Origin: Tubulanus polymorphus
Taxonomy: Eukaryota; Nemertea; Palaeonemertea; Tubulaniformes; Tubulanidae
DNA length: 64,000 bases
Assembly (NCBI RefSeq): GCF_964204645.1
Contig: NC_134031.1
Coordinates: forward strand, 19,651,307 to 19,715,306
Reading direction: 5' to 3'
A program made the position numbers and the translations under genes. Below the pieces are notes generated by a model. The model had not been told where the DNA came from. It was given only the letters and a program-made list of their open reading frames with translations, and made no database searches. Position 1 is the first letter of the stretch; the number at the start of each line of letters is the position of its first letter. Below, piece after piece: positions 13,201-28,200 of this stretch.

Positions 13201-16200
13201 GTGAAATAGACTCTACCCCTCGTCGCATAGATACTATCAACCATCTATACAGCGCTTAAAACTACTAGTAAATATTTCACCAGGTAATTAATGACTCACT
13301 GCAATCCCGCAGGACTTGAATTGCGTGCAACGTTTGAATCTGTCATTGCGCAATCATGATAACTTTCAAAATGATCCATGTTTAACTAGTCGGACCATTT
13401 GACATAAAATCGCGGATTATTCTATGATAGGTGAAATCTTTTATTTCTTCACATGCGAAAAAATAATTGGCTTCAGTTCAGATAAAGGCGAATATGTTCT
13501 GACCATATGGAATTGATTCATAATTGATGAAGTATATTCTAGTCATCGGAGCTGCACGCGTTATCACTTCTCAAGACTGCACCTCATTAATCATTCATTC
13601 AGACTGCCTTTAATTGCCGGTACAATTGTAAGGAAGAGTGCAGTCTAATTCAATTTACCGACATACTTTTCCTCACACGTGCAAGGTTTAAAACAATAAC
13701 AGGGTGGCCACTGTCCGCTCATTTACGAATCACTGAGTTTTACAGGATTTTGGTAAAATTTGTCAGATTCCCCGAGTTTTCCCTGATTTTTTTGGAATCC
13801 CCGAGTTTCCGAGGTCAGTGGCCACCCTGACTTTGAGCTGGTGTAGAATAGGAAGTAATTCTCACCTGGTTTTCGGTGTCTTTGTCGGTAAGAACGACTT
13901 TCAAACGTTGCAGATCTCCTTCCATCGAGCGTCGAGTCAATTCTAGTTTAGTGCATCGGTTCTCGGCGTCGTCCAACGCAATTCGCAGGTTCTTCTTATC
14001 GTCTTCAAGTTTCTCTTCGTTCTGTTTCATCTTAGCGATACGTTCCTAAAGTAGAAATATTACAGAAACAATGTCATTCACCAGACTCAATCTTCATCTC
14101 AAATTATATCAGGTTTGTATATTCACTCCGATTTTGCATCCTATCAGGAAGGAACCAAACAATCAAACTCCAGTAACTCAAAGTTTCCTTTTTCTATATT
14201 TTTGTTGAATTCTTGTAACCATTTGTAAATTGTCATTAGAATGTTATTTCTTTCATGAAATGCTTTTTATGGATTTAACTATATTTTGTTAGAACTTAGT
14301 TTTATCTAAATAGAGTATACGGTTAAAAAGAAAGAATCCACTTCAGGTGAGGTATCTATAATCAGAGAATGTTTACGTACCTGAGATTGACGTTTTTCAG
14401 CTTCCATAGCCGATAAATTACGTTCCAATGTAGCGACTTTATCGCACAGCGTTTTACGTTCGCGTTCATTGCGACGGATTGTCTCTTCCTGTAACATCAG
14501 CGCGGTCTGAGCTCCGGCCAAACGAGTATCGATACCACGTTTATCTGAAATCCATACAAAACAACATTCTCATTTCAGTTGCAGAAATTACATAGATTTT
14601 CAGCTAGAAGTTGAGAAAGCAATCGCATAAACTTCTCAAGTTGCGAGAATATTCAATTTTTCTAGCTAAAGAAAATTACCAATGATCAAAGTTTGTTAGT
14701 TTTAGTTTAAATCTAGTAAGTATAAAATCATGCCTTACCAAGAAGAACATATACGACAGTATGTGAAAATTTGTACTTTATATTTGCTCATGTCTTATGT
14801 CGTACAATAAACTTATTTTCAATACCCTGCGTATTATTCAAGCAGATCCTAATGTATGTATAAACACATGGACAGGTGCCAATTTGAAACCCTGGCGTGG
14901 GTAACCAGGGAACTGTACATTCGGGCAAATACTGAGAAACATGTTCAGACAAGATTCACATTTTGAGGGTCGGACGCTCTGTTAGATTTCATGATTCAAA
15001 GGTTCAAATGCAAAGTATATCACAAAAAAAGTTTTTTTTATAACCAACATATGACCTATTAGGTTCATAGGTAGAAAAGTTTGAAGTCAAACTTATTGAA
15101 TTATGAGTGTATTGAAAGCCTTTCCCTTTCTATTGAAAACTGGTTTTTATTCACGCAATGAGGTTCGCATAAATAATCCATTTATTTTTTGAATGAAAAT
15201 GAACTTTTTATGTCGTGGTTTTTTGTATGATTTTACAGTTAGAATACTGTAGCTAGTAAAATACAATCATCGCATTGATGTCGGTAAATATAGACACATT
15301 GAGAAAATGAGGAAATATAGGAAAGCTGATATCAGGAAACCCTATGATTCTACTTTCAAATTCAGTGCAGCAACTTCTATTTGACTTGGTTTTTACCCTG
15401 ACATGCATGTTGTTTACCTTGAGTTGATTTGTTAAGAATCCAATCAAATAATGCAGTCAAATATGCAGGATATAGATGGAAACTGTTTGATTTTGATTTT
15501 TGATCTAGCAATCTCAAAATCATTCCCTGACTTTCCCCTGATTCCTAGGTAAGCAGCCGTCCTGTCTTCAGACTCTCTTTGATTAATGAAGGCCTGATTT
15601 TATACTATAGTCCTTAGGTTTATACCGATTTGCCGATGGTTGTTTACTGAAAATTTAAATGAAAATTCTTACCTTCTTCGCATTCGAGCATCGTTCTCTG
15701 CAGGTGTTCGAGACGAGCTTCAGTTCGGTCTCGATCTTCTTCCATTTCCTTCAGTTGAACCTGCAGACTACGAGCGGCGCAGACGGCATCGTCGCGTTCG
15801 CGCTCCGAGCCGGCTAACTGCTGTACGAAATCTCTCAACGCCATACGCACGGCTTCTGGGTCGATATCGGCGACATTGACGTCACCACCGCCGCGAGACG
15901 GAGATAGCGATCTCATCGGGCTACGGGCGCGATCTGGACTGCCAGTTCGCGGAATCGGGCTGCCTCGGCCCTCGGTTGTTGTGGCGAAAGTGTTATCAAA
16001 ACCTACGAGGACAAATATGAGATCGAGTTTATTAGCAATTCATAGAAAGCAAAATTGGGATTGGAAGAATTTTGTCGCAATGAGTTTAAGTCAGATTTCG
16101 CCATGTCCAGGATTTACTGTACGTACCTTTAGTAGGAGATGATGGGCGGGATCTACGAGGACTCGGAGATCGAGTACGAACCGGACTCGCCGATCGCGGC

Positions 16201-19200
16201 ATCTCCTGACGGAAACCGATCGTACGACGCAGAGTTGAGTGAATGCTGCTCAATTTAAACTCGACGTCTCTCTTTGCGCCTTCGACGCGGGCAAGTTGAG
16301 ATTCAAGGGCATTTACGCGACCTTCAGCTCCGCTCAGGTGTAATTTCAACTCGGCGATCTGTAAAATTAAATTCAACGTATTATTTTTCAGAAATATTGA
16401 TGGAATCAGTTGTAACTGAGCCGTTCTATGAACTGCTACATACATCAGCATTAGTTGATTCGAGTTGTAATTCCAGATTGTGTCGATTATCTTCCGATTT
16501 CTTCTCGGCGCGACGCGTTTCTTCCAACGCCATCTGGTAGTCTTTCTCTTTCAGACGATTTTCGTCCTCGGTTTCGGCCATCTTGCGTTGAAGATTAGCC
16601 AACTCTTTACGCAGCGCTTCGCGGCAAGCCTCGGTCTCGACGACTTTCTGTTTGAGTCCAAAGTTCTCGCGACGTGATTCTTCCTCTTTTTCCTCGTCTC
16701 GAGCGACGCGAACCTGCAAGTCACCGACTTCCTTCGAAAGTTTTCCACGTTCTCCGTCCAACAGTTTCACCTGTCGTCTGAGCTCTTGAAGTTCGCGTCG
16801 AGCGTCTAAACGAGATTTCTCGACCTCGCGTAGATTGGCGCGCAGGTCTCCGGCCTCTTTGGTTACGTTAGCTTTAGCTTCATCCAGAACGCCGATTTTC
16901 TGTTTGGCCTCCGACAGATTACGATTGAGTTCGACTTTGTCAGCTTCTGATTTTTTGACGTGGTTTCGGAGATCGTTAGCAGTTTGAGTGATGGCTTCTT
17001 TCTCACGAACTTCATCATTGATACAACGCTTCAAGTCAGTGATGTCTTTACGCATCAATTCTTTCTGTTCTTCAGCTGTTTATCGATAGAAATCATTAGT
17101 TAAACATATTTCAATTCAACCATTGATGAAACACTCATTTTTTATTGTTAGTGTAGGATTCCTCAACTACACAAACATGGAATAATTTTCAAAACATATT
17201 TCAGAACATGACAAGCTTTACCTTCTCTGATGTTACGGTTGGCTTCGATCAGGTCGTGTCTGATATTATCACGAGCTTCTTCAACCATCTTCAGTTGTAC
17301 CTTCAGTTCAGCGACCTCACGGTGAGCGAGCTCGCGTTGACGTACCATCTCCTTCAGCTGATTGTTCAAATCTTTCAACTCTTTCTCGTGACCGAGTCTG
17401 AAATGGGAATTAGATCGATTACAACATTTTATCTTTATGCGTGGACAAGAGAAAGACCATTCGCTATACAACTATGTCCCGTTAATTCGGGATATGATTT
17501 TGTGAGTAATACTTACACAGTCTCTTCGAAGTGAGCGCGGAATCGTTTCAGCTCTTGTTGTCCGTTTTGAATGGTAGCCTTGTCCTGATCGGATCGTGCG
17601 AGGGCCTCTCGTTTCAAACGTTCAAAGTCGGTGTTGGCGGCTTCGAGATCGCGTTGAGTATTGTTCAGTTTCTCAGTCAATGAACTCTTCTCTTGTTCAG
17701 CGATTGACAAAGCCTGGAAAAATAGATTGAATTGTGGAAATTAGTCAAAACAATGAGCCTGTTACTGATGAAAGTAATAATAATAATCGCCATGACTCAA
17801 CATGAAATATGCTATACATATCATAAAGATCTAGGATACAAAAGCATCTAAGGATGGACTCAAATCTTAACGGTTAGGTAACTTTAGGTAACTAATTAGG
17901 TAACTAATTCCAAAGATATTGCGCACAACAGTGAAAGGTTCTATGACCAGCAAATGGTCCATGGTTGAACTAAAATTGATGATGTTTTTACCTGTTGCTT
18001 GTCATTTTCAGCCATCAATAATGAATCATCTCGTTCGCGTTGAATTCCGATGATTTCGTTGTTTAATTCCTCTTTTTCCCGTTCGTATCGATTGACGAGA
18101 TCTTCTTTCTCCATGTTCTGTTGATGGATCAGATCATCGCGTTGAGCTTCCAGATCAGCTCGCTGGTATTCCTGCGATAAACAACGTCAAATAGACATAT
18201 TAGAGAAATATGAATGAAAATGTTATGAGAAAAATTTGTAAATTATCCCGATCGAAGGAGAGAAAATAAGTCCAATTAACTACTCAAGAATGGAAGCAAC
18301 TTTAATATGGAACTGAACTGGTCCCAACCTGTCGACAGTGAAAAATAGAGTCATAGACAGACTAACAGACAGACGCAACCTAAACCTGTCTGTTTTGTAA
18401 ACCCAAGTCCACGTCTCAGAGCTCAACACACCCGTAGCTCGAAATTCCGACCTGTCACAATTTCGTAGAATTCATCGATTTTTTCTACTGAACAAACTAT
18501 TTAAATGTTTACATTCTGTGAAATAGGTAAACATTTCTGAATTCATACCTCGACCGAGCAACCAGTAATAATCACTTTGCACCAAGCCATACTCTTAAAT
18601 CACAGACAACTCAATTGCGTTGATCGCAGAGAGAGCGAAATCATAAAATCAATTGGCACAAGGAAAACATAATTAAACATTCATCATCGCGACTTAGCCT
18701 TAGTCGTTGATGATCAACTACACGAGAATACTATTTCAATTCCCTAGTACTATGTAGAGTCCATAAGAAAATATGGCAAACTGAATAAATCCTACTTTGA
18801 CATCATCAAATGTCATAAAGGCTACAACAGTATTGTAGATAAACTTACAGCTGACCAGCAAACTGTTGTAATCTCCTGCCAGAACATCGATATAGTACTG
18901 AGAGCTTCACAGACGTCATTCACGCGTTTACCACTGATACAAGAATTCGGATTATCCGTATTTATAAAAGGCAACAGCAGCGGATTCCGGCTGAAATTAT
19001 CACCGATAGTTCGACGCGAATTTCGCGACTCGGTTTTCAGTTCAGTTTCCGATTCGTCACAAGTGATAAAGTCCGTATCGTATTCAACGCGATGCTCGTC
19101 ACGTTCGCAGTCGTCGGACAGCGGGAAGTCGCTATCCTCGGCCGGCGGATCGCACCGGATCTCGGGAATCGTCGGCAATGAAGCGCGATAATAATCCTTC

Positions 19201-22200
19201 TCATTATTATCCTCACTTTCCTCATCGGTCTCCCAGTTATTTTCATAAGAAGGAATATATTTGGAATTATCGATATATTCGTCGTGGAACTGAACGTGTT
19301 TCTCTTCAGTCGTGCAGTCCTCGGTCGGGATATACGACATATCCATACACCCTGAATCCGGCTCAACAAACTCATTCCGGCCGTTTTGTAACAATCCCTC
19401 TTCATTGCAGCGACCATCATCGTCACGCCAACCCGGATTATCATCGTCAATGTCTGTGACGTCGGTAACATCTGTATCCCGATAATCGAGAACTAACCAC
19501 TGCTCGCGTTGTGGTGGTTTCAGATTTTGATTTGGGTAGTCCAAAATCGGAAAAGTTTGGGTCGTCCAACGAAAAGGCATATTGACCCGAGACGAGATAC
19601 TGTTCACAACAGAGTCAGTGCTTCATTCAATCGAATACTAAACCTTCAACCACGACCAGAGGCTAACACTGATAACATTCCGTATGAGATCTCGACGGAA
19701 CTGAACTATACCGAAAATCAGATGAGCTATTGAGAAGTAAATTTACTTAATGCTAACAGTAACCATGGTTTTGTTTGAACGAACGGAGGGCTTAAAGTGT
19801 GTACATTCGCTGTAATACTAGCCAAACCCTCACTGTCCCTCGTCCGTCTGATAGTTTGGTAAACATCAATGAATACAAACTCATTAACACATTAGCAACT
19901 ACAAAACCATGAATGACCGCAATATCGATCAGTGGTCAGTCCTTTGTTATTCACAAATTCCACAATTCGATGTTTATTTATTTTCCGAGATAAAGGTGTC
20001 TAAACAAAGCAAGAAGCTCTTGACTGAAGGTTCAAATGATGTCCTACGCTGTGTCAATCAGAATATTCAATACTCGATAAGTCATGTTCTTCAAACTTTC
20101 GCCGAGTGAACTTTATCAGTAGACGGATAAAGAAATATTGAGACAATCACATTCAGCAAATATTCATCAGCATTAAAGCATGAAATTGAAACAAACATCT
20201 AAATGCTTTTTTAAATATGATCATTGCATAACGTGACCTGTGAACATAGGTTGCAAAACCGCCACATAGGAAAATAAACCACGAGGAAAGCTGAGCTGCC
20301 TGTCATACACAGAATAGGGTCTTCGATCCAAGCTATGAACCTTTTGTAGATTTGCATTGAACATTGTGAAACTAAATCCTTAAAAACCGTAAAATCTTAT
20401 AAAAGCGAAATATATTTGTACCTTTTCTCTAGTCATGCGTTCGATATCCTCTTCGTGAGATTGTTGTTCTTGTTTCAAAGCCAGACGTAAATCTTTCTCG
20501 GTCTGCTCGAGTTTTTGGTTGAGGTGATCTTTCTGGTGGGTGAGTTTCTCAACTTCGATCTCCATCTCTTTCCTCAGACGAGCGATATCGGCTACAAATA
20601 TATGAATTTAGAATGTATTCGCAGTGAGGTTAAGAACCAATATACAAAACAAGTCCCAAGGATTGAGATCATTCCTTGTCTTAGGCCTCTATCTACAGAA
20701 CATCATAGCGCGGATTACGTCTTACAAGAGTTGCGGCTAAACGTCGTCATTCTATAAGCCATAATTCTCTTCACCGTTTGCAGTTTAAGTTCTGAATGAC
20801 ATCTGAAAACCCGGGACTCGTAAAGAGTTGAAACAGGTCTCGTCTTGTAACGAGGAAGCCTTACTTTCTCTGACTAAATACACAGATACTACGGGAAGCC
20901 GCACGGGTATATAAACATTACGGGAAGCCACGTGTGGCGTATTTGAGTATTTACTCGAGTTTCCTATAAGATGAATGGGGTATCAATGGATTTCAATAAG
21001 GAAGGTGTTCTGTTTGTATAGTTAACGGTCACACATCATAGGTAATTTGAAAAATAAACCCAGGGCGACACATTGTAAATGCCCTAAAACATGGACTGGG
21101 TCACCTGAAAGCCGGTTGTGCAGTCATGGCTTAAATTTGAAACCAGTCTAAAACCATATCAGTTCTATAGACAATCTGACTTGCAGACTTAGGTCTTTAC
21201 TGCCCAACTGGACCTAGGTGGTTTTTCAATGCAAGATCACAATTTCTGACACAAATTAGATATAATTTATGGTCATATTCTTTACCTTGCAAGTTCTCCT
21301 TTTTCAGTAGGAGTTCTTGATTTTCACCCTCTAGTTGCTCTTTGCGTGTTTCCAGAACGGCGTTGATCTGTTGAGCTTCGTACAGATGAGTCTCTAACGC
21401 TTCTTTATCGCTCTTGAAACTAGCGATCACTTCGCTCTGCTGACGGTTCTCTCGTTCTCCGGCCGTCAACTGCACGATCAACTCGGCTTTCTCCTTCGTC
21501 AGATCTTCTTTCTCGCGGGCGACTCGTACGACGGTATCGCTGGATCGTTCGATCTCGTGACGCGCGTTCACGAGCTCCTCGGCCAGCGCCGTCTTCTGGC
21601 GAGTCAACGCGCTGTTATTTTCGATCAGTTCGCCCTTGTCTTTGTTCAAGTTGGCGATTTCGTTTTCGAGACGCATCAGATTTTGTTCGCTGAGTTCGAT
21701 CGTATGGTTCAAGCCTGAAACAAAAGAAATTTCGAATTAAACATCAGGAACTAGAAAAAAAAAACGCTGCAATTCATGACATTCAAAGTTTAGCAATCTG
21801 ACAGTTTCCAGATCTATCTAAATCCCATTTTCAGGAAAACGATTTCCAAATACATCAGATGTAACTATAGCGGAACCTTGTTACAACAACAAAATATAAT
21901 GAGTTATCGGTTGTTACAGACCTACAATTTCGTCCCAGATTATTTTAATAATTTGGTACTGGATATAACAAACTATTGGTCATAGTGATCATATTTTCTG
22001 ATCCCCTGATGTTGTAAAGAGTTTCCACTATTATCCAACATATCATAAATCTATTCGATAGTTTCAGTTAATTGAAGAAAATTCAATGTGAAAATATTCA
22101 CAGAATATAAAAAATCAGCCACACAGAAGCATAACACGATACAGAAAGTTTTAACTTATTTTCAAACGCGGAAATGAAAACTGATCTGAGTTTGCATCGA

Positions 22201-25200
22201 CAGGGAACCAGTATAAAGCGTTGCACTTGACTTAATTTCACTATCGACATCTAAAGCATTTTCACCGGTTTTCTAGAACTCTAGAAACCGGCGCGCGCTG
22301 GTCGTCTGTTTGAATATTGATGAACGTTTTCCGAATTGAGTTAGAATTTACGGATAATTTGTGTTTCGACCACGCGACGTAAAAACCGATATAATTCGAT
22401 TTTGAAGGGTCTCGACGCGAGTAATTCTAACTGCATACGGCTACTTGTTGCGATGCACTTTATCAAAACAGAATATACTACAAAAACTTAATGAATCGTT
22501 TGAAAAATACAATATTTATAGCTTCTGCTATTTCTTTTTAAGCGGAAACAAGAATAGATTTCATCTTGCATATTGTAATTCATCATCTTCCCCGAAGCTT
22601 CTTTCATATATCATCGGCAACTTGAAGCTCAAGGGCGATATTCTCATAATCCAAATGTCGTTATGGTTACAAAACAAAGCCACTCAAAAGAATTTGTAGC
22701 CATCGATTGATGACAATATTCATTTTAGAGAGTCAGATATTACTCTTTTAGAGAAGAAATAGGGACTAATAATTACTAATTTGAATCAAAGTCATCTTTT
22801 TCATTTTTTTTTGATGGCGAAAATCATATTTTCTGTCATTTGATAACTAACAACCTAATGGTTTTAATAGAAATGGTTTTTTACAGTCAAAACGTTGAAT
22901 TAACTATTAGTTCAAGGAAACATTTATGACTCATTTTATTCTTAACGTGAGATTTTATGATCAAACCGCGATCAAATTTCACCTCTCTACGGACGCAGAA
23001 TGATTTTTTGCTTACCCATTTTCTGCGTATCGAGTTCCATTTTCTCCTGCTCGACTCGTACGAGTTCCTCGCGGATTCCGTATTTCTCTTGTTCGATCAT
23101 CTGTTTCTCGCCGCACAGAGCCGAACGTTCGGCCTCCATCTGCATGATGATCTTATTCAATTCGATCTTGTCCTGTCCGAGGCCTTCGTTCAGAGCTTGC
23201 ATCTTCAGCAGAGCATCTCGAAGACTGGCTTCTTCGGTTTTGCCCTTGTTGATATCGAGTTCCAGCTCGGCTTTAATGAGTTCAGCCTTCGATAGTGTTT
23301 CACCTGAAACGATCACATCAAATTTTTACTTAAATCGTATAAAAAATCCCTGAACCCAGTTCCACAGTTCTGTTAAGCTTTCACTCAGGAGTTGGAAACT
23401 ATGAAAACGAGCTTATTTCACTGTTAACCATGAACTGTGGAACTGGATCCTGGTTTGTCTTGGATCTAGTTTTCTATAAGGAATCAAACATAAGGAACTA
23501 CAGTGAACCAGGTCTTCACGCGAACTAACTAAAAACCACAAAAATATTATCTGATCAAAAAACACTCGAAAAATGGTGGCAAACTGACAGCTGTCTCGTT
23601 CAAAAACGAACTGTTTGTCTTAGATAACACTGTTAAAGGTTTGATAAGATTCAGACGTAACCGCAAAATTAATGTCGCTTTGAGAATTCAAACTCTCGAG
23701 AAAATTTATCTATTTTCCGTCACGTATAAAAAGTCAATAATGTAGTAAAATAACGTGTGGTTTTTCTTCGTTTGTTTGCGTTTAATTTGTTTGGTTAATC
23801 TCAATTCAGTCGAGAATATAGTGGCCAAATATAACTACGGGCTAGAACACGGAGACGCCTCAGCCGCGCATAAATTTGCATTGAAAACGACTTCAAAAAA
23901 TAACCAGAATCGCTAAAACTTACTGATTTCAGCCTTCTCCTGTTCGAGGCAGTCTTTCTCGAGTAGGACTCGATTGAGGGTTTCTTTCACTTGGCATAGT
24001 TCTTCTCTTTGACTAGAAAGTTTGTTGTCTTGTTGTTCGATGTGTCGTAGGCTGAAAATGGACAAAACAATTCGATAAAACATGAAACATGGACAAATTT
24101 AGGTTTTGATGAAAGCTTAATTTTCTAAGGACCGGCCATTTAACAGTTGCTATTTCGGTTAGCAACAATCTGATGAAACCAAAGTCCGAATCGAAAACAT
24201 CATTAGGAAAAAAAATTGAAAAAGATTTTTCTAAAAATTTTCAAAAATGTTTGAGAATAGCTAATGCATCCAGCGTTATTAAAAATGGCGACTACAAAGC
24301 GAATAAAGTCCTTACAAGTAACACGTGGCCAAAATATAAAAATCCTTCGAGTTTTTTGAATCGGGCGTATTCAGAGTACTACAAACATCTTCCCAATACT
24401 CCATAGTTCAGATAAACACACAGACACATACACATAGCGGGACTATTACTACTATTACTACTAATACCGGGGTGGCAGGCGGCCGTGCGTAAAAACATAT
24501 AGGTCAACGTAGAAAACACGATTAAACACGATTTTAGACAAGATTTTTATAATCCGCGCTTCTCTCGTATTGTATTCAGCTCAATAGAAAAATCGCCAGA
24601 CCGTGAATGAAAGAAATGAATATAAAACTTGGACCGGTTTACGACAGTAACCACCACCAGGGCAGTACAGCAACAAAAAAAATATCAGGACCCAGTTCAT
24701 CAGTTCTCCGTTGGACTGGTTATCTGTATACCCTAGACGCTATGTACATACTTGGACATTTTGACTCTAAATGGTGACCAGCCGTTCTCGCAAGACTAGA
24801 AGCTCCAACTGAAGTTCGTCGAAGACTAATTGAAATTTGGGGAGAGTAATATTTCATTCGGGCCAACTTGTCACCGGTGTAATTCATAAGAACATTTGTC
24901 AACAAATCATGAATTCAATTGTTCAAATTGGAGAAGGGTTAATTTGACCAGTCTCATATTACGGGCATTATTACACATTAGTAAAGATAATCACTTCTGA
25001 ACTGATTTCTGTTTTCTCAAGCAGCCTGTCTGCTAAGACAAGCACGAACTGGTTTTATGTCAAGTACTTCCTCATTTATGAATACACAATTCTCATGCAT
25101 GAGTTGAAGGAGGCCGATCATTAGCAGGCATTAACAAGTTTCCCCCACAGCTTTATTGAATAATTTATTGACCTCATATTCTATAGAGACCAGTGGACAA

Positions 25201-28200
25201 TAATTCACAAACAAGTCTTTTGTAAAGATGGCAGAATGCACACACACTTCAAGCACACTTGCTTCACGCACCCAATTCAAAGTAAAGAAACCGGACAAAG
25301 TGAAAGTTTTGTGGTTTCTAAGAGACATGAGAACTGATTTTAACCCGACATAAAGCTAAAGTAATAATTTGCGAGGATTTTTGCAACGCAAAATGATTTT
25401 CATCAAAAATGGGCACCAATGCAAACTTGCAGGTGTGAAAGAACACCAGAATAGTGGCCTCAGTAACTCAGTGGGACAAAGCATCATTAGCATTCACTAT
25501 CAGAACTAAGTGACAAGTGGGTTCGAGTCCTGTTGGCTGCTTACAGTATGCGGGCAACACTTAAGGGCTGTGGTCCCCGTAGTGTGGTTAAATGAACAAT
25601 ATATCCGAGGAAACCAAGATTCGAACAAAGTAAATGATGATAAACACACAGATAAACGTAATTTACCATCTTTCGTTTTCTTTCTGTTGTCTGTCTTTAT
25701 CTTTCAGGACGTCATCTTTCTCGTCTTCCAGTGAGTCTCGTTGTCTCTGAAGTTCTCCGTTCGCTTGTCGCAGTTTCTCGTTCTCGATATTCAACGATTC
25801 GATCTGATCGTTCAGCTGCAGACGTAACTTCTCGAGCTGTTGTTTCTCGGTACCTGTCGATGAGAGGGCGCTCTTCGCTCGGTCGCGGTCCCGGTTCGAT
25901 TCTTCCGCCGCTCGTCGTCTGCAAAACAAAATATATCACAATTATCACATGGATAGAATTCATGAATCACATTTTTCATTCATTAAATTTTAGTGCTACA
26001 TCTGTATAAAATCATACCAGGATTCTTACAGAATGGTGAATCTGAAGATCCCTGATATTTCCCTAACCCTTGACTTAAAATTCCCTGATCCAATTACAAG
26101 ATAACCTCAGTGGGGGCTGTTTCTTTTCAATTGTGCCACTCATCACCAGCAAGATTGACGAGACACCAAAAATTCAAAATCTGATTTTATACAGTAAAAC
26201 TGTTCACGATTGTTTCACTGATTACTTACACATTATCCAGATCTTCTCTCATATCCAGTAAATTCTTTTCAAGTTGACGACGTTCATTTTCACTTTCGTC
26301 GAGTTGTTTTTTCAGCGCGAATCCTTGATCCTTCGCGGAGTTCAATCTGGCTTTCATTTCTTGCACCTGAAACATAAGCACGTTTTACATTATGAAATCC
26401 ATAAAATACTATTGATACAATCCAGGATTCATACAGATATCAGAATCCAAAATTCCCTGATTTCCCTGACCCTTGACCGTAAATTCCCTGATTCAATTAA
26501 GAAATATCTTCATATTTTCAGTGGGGGCTGTTTCTTATCAAGAGGCTTCTTGTAGCATTCATTACCAGCAAGAATGAGACAGCAAAGATTTTCACTCAGA
26601 TTGTGATTAGAAGTCGGTTTAGGTGTCTTACCTGGAATTGTCTCTTTGTAAGAGCGGTGTGGACGGCTACGAAAGTCGAATCGGCGAAAGTAGGTGACCT
26701 CGCGCGTTGAGGAGATCGCGATTGACCTCTCGAGCGAGGTCGCGGAGATCGAGACCTCAGAGCCGGCGAGGGCGACCTCGCTGTGCGTAACGATAGAGGC
26801 ATATCTCCTCCGGCGACGTCGGGCGACACTGTGTTTTCACGGTCGGCGTCGTTGATCACGGCTTGAGCGATGTCGCGTAACGCGGCGTGCATCGCCTCGG
26901 TTTCGTCCTCAGGTTCGACGTTCTCGTCGAAGTCTCCGTTCCTCTGTTCGACCGCTCGTTGCAGCGTCGCGATCGTCTTCTCTTTCTCGGCGATTTGTAT
27001 CTTCAGTTTTTCGTTCGTGACGGTGAATTCGTTCAATCTGAAAACAGACGAATTTTATCAATTTTGATATTCCGTGTTTGTAGCATTCAGGACTAAGGTG
27101 AAAACAAGCACGGCCCAGTTACTCGAATAATATAGATTTCATCGAGATAAAAGCAACAATTGAAAAAACCTACAATAATCCTATAACATGCGTCGACTGA
27201 TCTATGCACCGCACACCTATCTCAGCGTAAAATTCGAAATCGAATTAAACCACTTTTACATTGTGCTTTTGTGTACGGTTTTTTAAAAGGCTGTTGTTAC
27301 TCATACATTTGAGCATTGAGAGACATATTTTCAGCTACGGTGGGTTGTGATTTTTTTTGATATATGAGCCACCAACCCTCAACGCGTCTGAGGTCCAATA
27401 CCGCACAAAAAACAGGTTCAGGTCATAAATCTAATCTGTTGACTATATCTCTTACATATGTATATTCTGTATGTATTAAAAGTATAGGTAGAAGTTGAGG
27501 TGAATACTGAAAACTAGTCTCCTAGTTAGACTTCATTTCTGCAGCAGGGGCCATTTGGATAGTCATTGCTTAGTTTGAAAAACAGTCAACAACCATCTTA
27601 GTACAATAGCTAATCTAACAAATTAAGAGCAGTCTATTCGAGAACATTTGTGGACTTCAGTCACTAAGCTCTACTACAGCAAGCCGATGAATTGAACTTA
27701 CCGTGATTGGAATTCACCGGACTGAGCCTCGATACGCGTCTGCAATTCCATACATTCTCGTACTTTCTCCCGAAGCTGTTGTTCCAGTTGATTTCTATCC
27801 CCGCGTTCCCGTTCAAGAGCGACCTGCCAACAAACGGAGAAATATTTACAAAATATTCAAAAACCAATCAGGGACTGCAGTTGCTTGAAAGTTGTTTCAA
27901 GTTAATAGTTGACATAATGACAATTCAAATTGTGTTGTGACCAGGTTATTCATCTGGCGGTAAACTTGAATCAGTGTTTCAGCAACTCGCCCCAGGAATC
28001 AATCGAGATATTAGAATCCGTCTGCTGCGACTCGCACTGACCACAGACGTCGATACAAAACGTGTCGCATTTTCTTGAATGGATATATTTCGTTCATCCA
28101 TTCCTGCCGTTAAATCCAAATCACAACACGACACCCGGTAAAACTCAGAGGCTCAAAACAACTTTTTTTTTCTCTCAAGGAGAAAAAAATCGTCTCATTT

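Noticed and set aside
12990-13259. 89-codon plus-strand frame in a rootletin intron
   Set aside because: Antisense to candidate exon F; no splice or family evidence. Only one strand can be real and the minus strand has a donor and a TATA-like box.
24173-24406. 77-codon plus-strand frame in a rootletin intron, Lys-rich
   Set aside because: No recognised family, no promoter or splice context; AT-rich chance frame is the simpler view.
25470-25540. tRNA gene on the basis of A-box and B-box motifs
   Set aside because: No paired acceptor or anticodon stems could be drawn; read as a SINE head.
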